Shown: piece after piece, positions 56,775 through 64,000 of the stretch
Layout: every line of letters begins with the position of its first letter
How positions within the stretch are numbered: position 1 is the stretch's first letter
Assembly (NCBI RefSeq): GCF_023516215.1
Contig: NZ_CP097349.1
Coordinates: 868,001-932,000 of the forward strand
Reading direction: 5' to 3'
Length of the DNA stretch: 64,000 nucleotides
Source of the DNA: Cytobacillus pseudoceanisediminis
GTDB lineage: Bacteria > Bacillota > Bacilli > Bacillales > Cytobacillaceae
Translations under genes and position numbers: made by a program
The notes under the pieces: generated by a model
Seen by the model: the letters and a program-made list of their open reading frames with translations, nothing else
What the model was told of the DNA's origin: nothing
The model's database searches: none

Positions 56775-57615
56775 GTGATACTATTGTTAAGCTTTTTAAA
56801 AAGAAAAAAGATGAAGACAAGCAAAATTCAAATATCACATTAACTCAAATAAAAGAAAAAATAGCGAGAAGGTTGCAGCACGTATAGGTGAGTTAGGGGA
56901 ATACAAAATTGATATTCAATTAGATCAGCTTTCGAAGGATTATAAGCATCTTAGCGACGTGCTAGTTAAAAACCCAAAAGCAAAGACAGGTTACTCACAG
57001 CTTGATCATATAGTGATTACTCCGTTTGGTGTCTTTGTAATCGAAACTAAAAATTATCAAGGGACCATTTATGGAGGAAAAGATAGAAAAACATGGTCCG
57101 TAAATGGCAAGTTTAAAATGATGAATCCATTTATTCAAAATTACGGACATATACAAGCATTAAAGAATTTCCTTGATCAAAAATACCATCATCTATTTAT
57201 TTCAATGGTTTCCTTTACGAAACGCAGCACGTTTAAAATTGATGACCTCGAACTTAGAAAAATAGCTTCTAATGATTTAATTGTTTATGATGTGGAATTA
57301 TTCGATTACATACATAGGAAAGTATCGGTTCTAAAGCTGCAGCATAAAGAGCCTTTGCTTAATGATAATGAGGTTTTGATGATTTATGACGCAATTTATG
57401 CAGCAAATATAACAGATCCATCTATTAGAGAGAAGCATGTGCAAACGCTAAAAGAAAGTAGGCCCAATGAAAAAGAGACAGTTACGAAAGAGAATCAGCC
57501 GGAAAAATGCTGCGTATGCAACAAACTGGTTTCGGAAAAAGTGAAAGCATTTTGTTTGTCGAATAAAAGGTTTAATGGGAAGATCTATTGTTTTGAGCAT
57601 CAAAAAGATTTATAA
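56775..57615 (+). CDS. NERD domain protein with C-terminal cysteine motif, frameshifted near its start
   Basis: About 280 residues when repaired. The NERD (nuclease-related) core reads VAARIGELGEYKIDIQLDQL, SQLDHIVITPFGVFVIETKN and YQGTIYGG, with the Asp and E-x-K of the restriction-like fold present. The C-terminus carries CCVCNKLVSEKVKAFC, a possible zinc site. Start GTG 56775 with AAGGAGAG reads into a lysine-rich segment; two slips, at A-run 56798-56802 and at GG 56871-56872, are needed to join it to the domain. The intact part begins at about 56876; an ATG-less ORF finder would pick 56959. Confidence 0.72.
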
Positions 57616-57640
57616 AAATAATTACTAAGGTGAGTCGAAA

Positions 57641-57964
57641 ATGCCTATCTACAATAAACTTGTCCGAGACCGCATCCCAGAGGTTATTACTCGTAATGGA
57701 AAAAAGTTTTCAACAAGAATATTAGAAAATGAAGAATATATAGAAGAATTAAAGAAAAAGAGCTTCGAAGAGCTAGAGGAATACCTTAAAGCACAAACTG
57801 ATGAGGAAGCAATCGAGGAACTGGCAGATATTCTGGAAATCCTTCATGCATTGGCCAAAGTTCATGGTTCTACAATGCGGGATGTGGATGAAATTCGTAA
57901 AAGTAAAGCGGAAAAAAGAGGTGTATTTCGAGATAAAGTATTCCTAATTGAGGTTGAAGATTAA
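57641..57964 (+). CDS. Phosphoribosyl-ATP pyrophosphohydrolase-like (MazG-like) protein
   Basis: A 107-residue all-alpha NTP-PPase-type protein. It reads MPIYNKLVRDRIPEVITRNG, then EEAIEELADILEILHALAKV, where the EExxE...D pattern supplies Mg2+ ligands. Small family members of this kind (YKLVRDRIPE) are common in Bacillus and archaea, with nucleotide hydrolysis presumed. ATG 57641 follows AAGGTGAG. It is 25 bases after the NERD gene, probably one operon. Confidence 0.82.
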   Translation: MPIYNKLVRDRIPEVITRNGKKFSTRILENEEYIEELKKKSFEELEEYLKAQTDEEAIEELADILEILHALAKVHGSTMRDVDEIRKSKAEKRGVFRDKVFLIEVED

Positions 57965-58000
57965 TCATGAAATTATAATGGATTGGGGAAAGAGAAAGTT

Positions 58001-59056
58001 ATGAGTCATAAACTGCAAGTTGGTGAAATGAAAGCTGCATATTTAATTGACAAAGAAATATGGGGGCACTTTAATTATATCTTTTCATCAAAATCGTGAA
58101 ACTCAACAACATATAAATTCGTTTTGATTAAGTCTTTAATCGAGAATCTCTACAATGCGAATGAAAAATTGGAGCTGCATTATGATTCTTTATTTTACAG
58201 TTTTACAAGGATTTATTGGAATCTAGTCATTCATTATGATCTTAATCATATTAATATGGTGGGCAAGAAAGCAGAGGTTCAGAGCATTTTGCTTAACGTG
58301 CAATCAAAACATCAAATCCCGAACACCTTTGTTTTTGATAAGCTATCAAACGAATTACAAATATTTATCGTAAATAAAGTAAAAAAGAAATGCAAGGTCA
58401 ATGTAAAGGGAGCGATTTATGGAGATACCTCCGGAACCATTTATGATTTTGATAATGAACATGAAATCCTCCGCTTTAATCCTGCTTTCTTTTCTTTTAT
58501 GCAGCGCTATCAGAGCGTCTTGAAGTATATGTCCAACTACTAATTGGCTCTTTTTCTGGAAAAGTTCAATGAACAAGGAGATACTTCGCGGCTTTTGCTG
58601 AAGGTTGAAAATGTTTCAAAGCGTTCATCTTTAGACCCTTTTTATCAAGTGCTTGCTTCTTTCTATGGTGGGAAATGCTTTTATTGCAGTAAAACTATCA
58701 AGAATATGGAACAAGCCCATGTCGATCATTTTATCCCATGGAGCTTTGTTCAAGCGGATCAGCTATGGAATTTAGTGATTGCCTGTACAGCCTGCAATCT
58801 CTCAAAAAATGATAAGCTGGCAACGGATGTATTTTTGGAAACTGATTGATCGAAATGGAACCTTCCTTACTATGCCTGTGCTCAAAATAAGAGAAGACAT
58901 GAAGGTATACACAAGCAAAAAACTGAAGGATTTATAAGAGTATTCCATTGACGGATATACGATATATGGGTGCCGAAGATAAGGCTTGCAGGGGATTATT
59001 TATATATGAATTTCATGCTATTGTACTCATCTAAAGAATATATTGTAAATAGATAG
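58001..59056 (+). pseudogene. Decayed HNH endonuclease gene with in-frame stops
   Basis: From ATG 58001 one frame reads through two stops: TGA at 58097-58099 (after HFNYIFSSKS) and TAA at 58541-58543 (after VLKYMSNY). The zinc/HNH part is CFYCSKTIKN, AHVDHFIPWSF and CTACNLSKND (stop at 58847). Homology continues in another frame with DRNGTFLTMPVLKIREDMKV, a further stop, and YLYMNFMLLYSSKEYIVNR up to 59056. The stops are substitutions, not homopolymer slips, so the gene looks truly inactive. The longest intact piece is 58124-58543. Confidence 0.75.
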
Positions 59057-59147
59057 CTTGAGGAATTAGCTGATTTATTAATTTGGTAAGTACCATTCAA
59101 GGATTTTAATAGAAATATTACTGATAGGGACTCGCACTTATTTAGAT

Positions 59148-59184
59148 AAAGAATAGTCGGTAGAATAATCGACTATTCTTTTTT
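59148..59184 (+). terminator. Terminator hairpin
   Basis: AAAGAATAGTCG (59148-59159) and CGACTATTCTTTTTT (59170-59184). Between 59057 and 59343 nothing else is recognised. Confidence 0.75.
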
Positions 59185-59343
59185 GCTGGTACTATTCCAA
59201 TATGGACCCTTTCTCATACGCAAATTAGAGCCACATGCTTTATAACTGGATTTGGATATCTTTTTTTAAAGTTCGTACAATACATATCCTCCCCCATTAC
59301 TCTCCTCCATTTTTGAACTAAACTCCTTTTTTACAATCATGAG

Positions 59344-59370
59344 TGTCACAAAAGGAATCCTAACATCGTT
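59344..59370 (+). promoter_or_regulatory. ECF41-type promoter of the AhpD-like gene
   Basis: TGTCACA (59344-59350), 16 bases, CGTT (59367-59370). This matches the known ECF41 promoter pattern (TGTCACA, 16-17 bases, CGTC) except for the last base, and equals the element before the sigma gene itself. The resulting leader before the ATG at 59549 would be about 170 bases long. Confidence 0.75.
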
Positions 59371-59548
59371 ATATTTATGAGCGGGATTAAGGGAGGGTAG
59401 TTAAACAATTCAACGTAGAATGCTAAATAGAAAACGATCACAGTAGGAATCTTAATTAAACTTCAGTTTGAGATCGTCCAAAAAGTTACAGTCTTAGATT
59501 ACAAGCTATAAGAAAATTAAATTATAAAGGAAAAGGGGTACAACAATA

Positions 59549-60025
59549 ATGACACAACGTATTAATTACATGCAGCAATCTCCGGAATTTGTTAACAAGA
59601 TGATGGCACTAAGCAATGCAGAGAAGGAAAGCTCAATTGAAGAGAAAATCATCCACCTCGTCCACATTAGAGCTTCACAAATGAATGGATGTGCATTTTG
59701 CGTGGATATGCATATCAAGCAGGCAAAGATCCATGGAGAGGGTGAGCTTCGCCTATATCATATCCCGATTTGGCGCGAATCCACTCTGTTTAGCCCACGC
59801 GAACGTGCAGCGCTTGAATGGACTGAGATTTTGACTAAGTTGCCTGCACACGGTGTTCCTGATGACATTTATGACCATGTTCGTGAGCACCTTTCAGAAA
59901 AAGAACTATCAGATCTTACCTTCTCTATCATGGCAATCAATGCCTGGAACCGTATCAGCATAGCTTTCAAAAATGTGCCGGGTTCTGCTGACACTGCTTT
60001 TGGATTGACTAAAGCTGGACTATGA
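59549..60025 (+). CDS. AhpD-like carboxymuconolactone decarboxylase family protein, ECF41 partner
   Basis: 158 residues. The motif C48-x-x-C51-x-x-x-H55 (NGCAFCVDMH) and NAWNRISIAF are shared with the paralogue at 15948. Genes of this family are the most common neighbours and targets of ECF41 sigma factors (the COE group). ATG 59549 has AAAGGAAAAGGGG upstream. It is convergent with the sigma gene, with a shared bidirectional terminator between them. The physiological substrate is unknown. Confidence 0.88.
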   Translation: MTQRINYMQQSPEFVNKMMALSNAEKESSIEEKIIHLVHIRASQMNGCAFCVDMHIKQAKIHGEGELRLYHIPIWRESTLFSPRERAALEWTEILTKLPAHGVPDDIYDHVREHLSEKELSDLTFSIMAINAWNRISIAFKNVPGSADTAFGLTKAGL

Positions 60026-60080
60026 GTGGTATAAATCCGTAATTTTCATGGACTTTTACTGCTTGAGTCGAACAAAAAAA

Positions 60081-60114
60081 GACCGGTAAGATGGAAGAAA
60101 TCATCTTATCGGTC
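60081..60114. terminator. Bidirectional terminator between the AhpD-like and sigma genes
   Basis: GACCGGTAAGATG (60081-60093) and CATCTTATCGGTC (60102-60114) form a 13-bp stem with one G-T pair; AAAAAAA precedes the stem, giving T-runs for the leftward gene. Confidence 0.85.
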
Positions 60115-60147
60115 TCCGTATAAATAGAACCCGGATGTAGTCTTTGT

Positions 60148-61017
60148 TTATATCCCTGTATGCTTCAGTTTGTCTGGGTTTCGGACAATGTATATAGTCC
60201 GGATCAAATTTCCCTCTGTATGAATGATACCCACCGTATGAATGCCATCATTAGAACGTTGTATAAAAGCAGGTTGTTCGTTAATCTTGCTGATTTCAAC
60301 TTGGGGAGCTCCCTCAACCATTGATGCTTTGCGTACAGTTCCCATGAGAAAGCGAACAACGCGATCACTCGTTTTAATGGGAAAAATAGCAGCCTTTGCT
60401 TTTCCTCCTCCATCAGAGACCAGTATAACATTAGGATCAAGCATGGATACCATTCGCTTCATGTTCCCCTGTTTGAGTGCTGCCAGAAAGTCAGTAATCA
60501 GTTCATTAGGGGCTGTTTCAGTATGAACAAGCTCTTCAGAGGTAATCCCCATTTTTGCACGGGCACGACTGAACAGTTTACGGCAATTCACCGTGCTTTT
60601 TTCCACGAGCTCTGCAATTTCTTCATAGTCAAAGCCGAGTGCTTCACGAAGGACAAAAACAACACGCTCCGTTGGTGTAAGCCGTTCAAGCAGTACGATC
60701 ATCGCATAAGACAATAAATCACCCCGCTCGACTGATTCTATGGCATCATCATTCGAACTTGAATGAAACAGGGGCTCTGGAAGCCACTCCCCAAAATACT
60801 GCTCCCGTTTATTGCGCGCTGATTTTTGTAAATCATAACATCGATTTGTGACCATTTTACAAAGATAAGCTTTAGGCTCAGATAGCTTCTCCTTCGGAAC
60901 ATCATATAATTTCAAAAACACATCATGCACAACATCCTCTGCATCAGAGGCAGATCCTGTCAATTGATAGGCGAGCTTATACAGCAATCCTTTATATTGC
61001 ATGTACATTTCTTGCAT
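60148..61017 (-). CDS. ECF41-type RNA polymerase sigma factor with SnoaL-like extension (SigJ-like)
   Basis: 289 residues. Sigma region 2: YKLAYQLTGSASDAEDVVHD; region 4: TPTERVVFVLREALGFDYEE with the HTH VEKSTVNCRKLFSRAR. A C-terminal extension of about 110 residues (LITDFLAALKQGNMKRMVSM onward) is the SnoaL/NTF2-like domain that modulates ECF41 activity in place of an anti-sigma factor. ATG 61017 is favoured by GGAAGTG upstream; ATG 61035 is in frame too. Its own promoter has the ECF41 pattern, so it is probably autoregulated. Confidence 0.88.
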   Translation of the reverse strand: MQEMYMQYKGLLYKLAYQLTGSASDAEDVVHDVFLKLYDVPKEKLSEPKAYLCKMVTNRCYDLQKSARNKREQYFGEWLPEPLFHSSSNDDAIESVERGDLLSYAMIVLLERLTPTERVVFVLREALGFDYEEIAELVEKSTVNCRKLFSRARAKMGITSEELVHTETAPNELITDFLAALKQGNMKRMVSMLDPNVILVSDGGGKAKAAIFPIKTSDRVVRFLMGTVRKASMVEGAPQVEISKINEQPAFIQRSNDGIHTVGIIHTEGNLIRTIYIVRNPDKLKHTGI

Positions 61018-61077
61018 CTTTTCACTTCCAATCATATTCTGCCAAATGCTGAATTACAGCAAAGGCTGCAAAAATAA

Positions 61078-61104
61078 AACGAGGTAAGGAGAATTTTTGT
61101 GACA
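61078..61104 (-). promoter_or_regulatory. ECF41-type promoter of the sigma factor gene
   Basis: On the minus strand TGTCACA (61104-61098), 16 bases, CGTT (61081-61078): identical elements and spacing to 59344-59370. It lies about 60 bases before the sigma gene start. From 61105 to 61407 no gene is seen; the promoter of the histidine kinase must be there. Confidence 0.75.
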
Positions 61105-61407
61105 AAGAGCAGAGGTGCTCCTTATATTAGTACACAACCTTCTTTGTACTTATTATGTGTGTTGGCTTAGGAAGAGCTTGTTTTTTTACTATCTAAAAAC
61201 GGCTGTGGAGTTGAATACCGCATCCTAATAAATTTATTGGAGAAAATCAAAGGCGACTTTTTGATAAACAGGTGTACCTACTTTTAGTCTTGGATTTTTA
61301 TATATATTATATCTGACCCACGTTGCTTGTAAGTACAAAATATGGTTAATTTGGTTATTAAATGATAAAATTTACAGTTGTAAACCCTTAAGAAAAGGGG
61401 GCATATT

Positions 61408-62529
61408 ATGAAATCCTACTGGCTATGGATCCTATTAAATATGGTTGTTTGGCCTTTTGCGATTGCTTATCTTAACCTTCCCATAAATCAATTACCATTT
61501 TACCTTTTTGGGGTAACATTTTACTTCCTGCTCTTTTTTCTCGTTCCATTGATCGAGAAAAAGCCCATTGTTTTATTTTTCATATTAGGTACTAAAACGG
61601 TTATTGCAGCAGCAACCCTATTTCCCTACAATGATCAATTTAATCCCTTTCTTATTCTCATCCTTTCCCTTCTAATTGCTGAGGGCTTTTATCGACTACC
61701 GTTTCGATACAGTATTTTGAATGGGGCAATTGGTGCATTCGCATTAGGGTTGACCACTTTACATAGTAATCTGGGCTGGTTCCTTCAGACTTTCATAATT
61801 GTATATATCCTATTCCTTTTGCTTGCTCTCATCCATTATAAAAAAACCAAGGATCATTTAATGGATCTGGAAGCACGCCATGAGGCTATTTTCAGTGAAT
61901 TTCGCGATTTAAAACGGAGAGCTGTCTCTGAGGAGGAGCTTGCCAGGCAGGAGGAGCGGGTGCTGATTGCCCATGAAATCCATGATTCAGTTGGCCATAA
62001 ACTGACCGCCCTTATCATGCAGCTGGAAATGTTTCGTCTGCAAACCTCAGAAAACGAACAGGAAAGAGTGGAATCATTAAAGGAACTGGCTAATGAAAGC
62101 CTCAACGAAACACGCAGGGCCGTAAAATCTCTTAAGGCAAATGACACCGGCGGGCTTCCTGGCATCCTGCGGTTAATTCGCAGGCTCGAATTGGAAAATA
62201 TGATGCACATTCATTTCTCCGTCAAATACGGTGCCTTTTCTGCCCCGTTGACTGGTGAACAATCCTTTGTGATCTACAGATCAGTCCAGGAAGCCTTAAC
62301 CAATATCATGAAGCATAGTGATGCAAAAGAAGCAGAAATCACCTTCGAAGCACCAGGCGGCAGCATATTACGATTTGAAATTCGAAACCCGTTCATTGGA
62401 ACGGAGGGCTATCACGAAGGATTCGGACTAAGCCAAATGAGGCAGCGTTTAGAGAAGCATAATGGTGGTTTGAAGGTGTACCAAACTGAAGGACATTTCA
62501 TAGTTACCGGATTCATTAAAATAAGGTAG
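61408..62529 (+). CDS. NarL-type sensor histidine kinase
   Basis: 373 residues. The N-terminal 145 residues form five or six membrane helices with hardly any extracellular part, so it senses within the membrane. A coiled linker leads to the HisKA_3 box IAHEIHDSVGHKLTALIMQL, with His192 as the likely phosphorylation site. The HATPase part includes IYRSVQEALTNIMKHSDAKE and GFGLSQMRQRLEKHNGGL. With the response regulator and ABC genes downstream it resembles Bacillus YvfTU and LnrJK-type systems that react to membrane-active compounds. Confidence 0.9.
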   Translation: MKSYWLWILLNMVVWPFAIAYLNLPINQLPFYLFGVTFYFLLFFLVPLIEKKPIVLFFILGTKTVIAAATLFPYNDQFNPFLILILSLLIAEGFYRLPFRYSILNGAIGAFALGLTTLHSNLGWFLQTFIIVYILFLLLALIHYKKTKDHLMDLEARHEAIFSEFRDLKRRAVSEEELARQEERVLIAHEIHDSVGHKLTALIMQLEMFRLQTSENEQERVESLKELANESLNETRRAVKSLKANDTGGLPGILRLIRRLELENMMHIHFSVKYGAFSAPLTGEQSFVIYRSVQEALTNIMKHSDAKEAEITFEAPGGSILRFEIRNPFIGTEGYHEGFGLSQMRQRLEKHNGGLKVYQTEGHFIVTGFIKIR

Positions 62530-62578
62530 TTCTCGTAAAGGCTTTTGAACGCTTATTTAAGTATAATCTCTGAGTTGA

Positions 62579-62702
62579 TTGAAGCGGAAGGTGCGAGACT
62601 CCTGTGGGAGTAGCGAACCAGGGGAGACCCCGCAGACGCGCAGCGGCGAGGAGGCTCCCGGTAGCCCCACGGAAAGCGAGTGCCTGCAGCGGAAATCAAC
62701 GG
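62579..62702. repeat. GC-rich Bacillaceae-type interspersed repeat
   Basis: The stretch from GAAGCGGAAGGTGCGAGACT to GCAGCGGAAATCAACGG is far richer in GC than its surroundings and carries several inverted pairs (for example GACTCCTGTGGGAGTAG and GAGGAGGCTCCCGG). I recall very similar sequences scattered between genes in many Bacillus-group genomes. It is inserted between kinase and response regulator genes. It could fold into a structured RNA within the transcript. Confidence 0.65.
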
Positions 62703-62743
62703 GCAAAATTCAAAGACAATCTATGAGAATAGAGGTGATAACC

Positions 62744-63376
62744 ATGATTCGAATACTCCTCGCAGAAGACCAGGTAATGGTAAGACAGGGCTTAAAAATG
62801 ATGATTGAAACTGAACCTAAGTTCCAAGTCACTGGTGAAACAGATAACGGCAAAGAAGCCATCGCCCTTTGTGAAAAAATGCAATTTGATATTGCCATTC
62901 TTGATATCCGAATGCCTGTAATGGATGGATTGAAGGCGGCAAAGATCATCCAATCACGCTGGCCCCATACCAAAATCCTAATGCTGACTACCTTCGATGA
63001 CGATAATTATGTCATGGAGGCCCTTCGAATAGGCGTGAGCGGCTACATTCTAAAAAACGGTGACACGGATTCACTGCTCCGTTCAATCCGAAGTGCTCTA
63101 AAGGGCGGATTATCTATAGAAGAAGGGGTAGCTGCAAAGGTCGTTCCCCAGCTAATGAAACAGCAGGACACCAAGGAACCCGATCCTTCTCTAACACCCA
63201 GGGAACGGGCCATCCTAAAATGCATTGGAGAAGGGCTCAGCAATAACGAAATCGCAGAACGGCTTGCCATTTCCACAGGCACCGTAAAAAATAATACAAG
63301 CCAGATTTTGACGAAGCTGGATTTAAGAGACCGGACACAGCTCGCCATCTATGCCATCCGCCATAACCTTGTCTAA
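62744..63376 (+). CDS. NarL/FixJ-type response regulator
   Basis: 210 residues. The receiver domain has Asp8-Asp9-type acidic pair (LLAEDQ), phospho-acceptor Asp54 in AILDIRMPVMDG, and Lys in YILKNGD. The LuxR-type HTH reads SLTPRERAILKCIGEGLSNN then EIAERLAISTGTVKNNTSQI. ATG 62744 has AGAGGTGA just upstream; the longer open frame from 62579 only translates the GC-rich repeat. It is the partner of the kinase before it. Confidence 0.9.
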   Translation: MIRILLAEDQVMVRQGLKMMIETEPKFQVTGETDNGKEAIALCEKMQFDIAILDIRMPVMDGLKAAKIIQSRWPHTKILMLTTFDDDNYVMEALRIGVSGYILKNGDTDSLLRSIRSALKGGLSIEEGVAAKVVPQLMKQQDTKEPDPSLTPRERAILKCIGEGLSNNEIAERLAISTGTVKNNTSQILTKLDLRDRTQLAIYAIRHNLV

Positions 63377-63493
63377 TTCAGAAAAAATGATGAAAGTAAT
63401 GGTGAAATACATAACTCGTGACGGGAGACAGTAGTGATGCTGTTTCTTTTTTTATATCCTGAACGTATCAACTAAATAAAGGAGTGTGGAACC

Positions 63494-64000
63494 ATGCTCG
63501 AAACCGTAAAACTGACGAAAAGCTTTAAAGATAAAAAAGTGGTGGATGAAATTAACCTATACCTGCATACAGGCGAATCAGTCGGCCTGCTTGGGCCAAA
63601 CGGCGCAGGCAAATCAACAACGATTTCCATGATTGCATCCCTCATTAAGCCGACTTCCGGGGATGTAAAGCTTGATGGGAAAAGCACGATTCAAAACCCT
63701 TCAAATCTTCGAAAAGTACTTGGAGTAGTACCGCAGGAAATCGCTTTATACGAGGAGCTATCAGCGTATGAAAACCTGAAGTTTTTCGGGAAAGCCTATC
63801 GCGTTGAAAAAGAAACCCTGGAAGTCCGTATTCAGGAAGTCTTGGATATGGTCGGCTTAAAGGATCGCCAAAAGGAGCTGATTAAAACCTTTTCCGGCGG
63901 AATGAAACGAAGAATCAACATCGCTGCCGCGCTGCTGCATAATCCGAAAATCCTCATACTCGATGAACCGACTGTCGGCATTGACCCCCAGTCACGAAAC
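63494..64000 (+). CDS. ABC transporter ATP-binding protein (cut by window edge)
   Basis: 169 codons of an ATPase are visible. Walker [17 protein letters not shown]-loop region [13 protein letters not shown], signature [17 protein letters not shown], and Walker [16 protein letters not shown]. These are typical of ABC-2-type drug or lipopeptide exporters (CcmA/NatA/LnrL-like). ATG 63494 follows AAAGGAG at 63478-63484. It lies about 115 bases after the response regulator and is the likely target of the two-component system. The permease genes should follow to the right. Confidence 0.9.
   Translation, partial: MLETVKLTKSFKDKKVVDEINLYLHTGESVGLLGPNGAGKSTTISMIASLIKPTSGDVKLDGKSTIQNPSNLRKVLGVVPQEIALYEELSAYENLKFFGKAYRVEKETLEVRIQEVLDMVGLKDRQKELIKTFSGGMKRRINIAAALLHNPKILILDEPTVGIDPQSRN

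Noticed and set aside
62579..62743. Extended response regulator reading through the GC-rich repeat
   Set aside because: The repeat is non-coding and ATG 62744 fits the receiver domain start with a good ribosome binding site.
1..64000. Prophage, integrative element or transposon
   Set aside because: No integrase, transposase, terminase or structural phage genes and no attachment-site repeats were recognised.
1..64000. CRISPR arrays, rRNA and tRNA genes
   Set aside because: No regularly spaced direct repeats and no recognisable rRNA or tRNA sequence on either strand.

Overview
The window comes from a spore-forming member of the Bacillaceae. Genes are AT-rich with strong AAGGAGG-type ribosome binding sites and frequent GTG/TTG starts. 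There is a gerA-type spore germination operon, a Bacillus-type BirA/bioY-bioDA locus, a DUF3231 protein, and a GC-rich interspersed repeat of the Bacillaceae type. No rRNA, tRNA or CRISPR array was recognised.

Left part (1-31 kb): a cut-off dicarboxylate symporter; vgb, a streptogramin B lyase with all family catalytic residues and a terminator-like hairpin just upstream; and a ten-gene rightward run (TetR, acyl-CoA ligase, MaoC hydratase, KAS III-like enzyme, secreted NHL propeller, complete Liv-type ABC transporter) that looks like uptake and CoA activation of an unidentified carboxylic acid. Then come bioY / bioD-bioA with two BirA boxes; a redox cluster (Rrf2 regulator, AhpD-like protein, decayed and intact ohr); the germination operon; a TetR/MFS pair that shares an 18-bp operator with the ohr locus; and assorted genes. 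Fragments of livM and of a dinB gene are scattered at several places and mark old duplications.

Right part (31-59 kb) is a defence island: NUDIX plus PLD-helicase-DUF3427, EVE-McrB/McrC (with a 120-bp stretch of the EVE domain lying in inverted orientation), a complete type 1 BREX operon (decayed HTH gene, brxA, brxB, brxC, pglX, pglZ, brxL), a GIY-YIG protein, an OLD-family nuclease, a NERD protein, a MazG-like pyrophosphohydrolase and a decayed HNH nuclease. The end (59-64 kb) has an ECF41-type sigma factor with its AhpD-like partner, both behind matching TGTCACA-N16-CGTT promoters, then a NarL-type two-component system and the start of an ABC transporter gene.

A property of the whole window: about sixteen single-base frameshifts in otherwise well-conserved genes, nearly all explained by one missing base in a homopolymer. 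This looks like systematic base-calling error rather than mass gene decay. Broken genes are therefore described here as full-length loci with the slip positions given.
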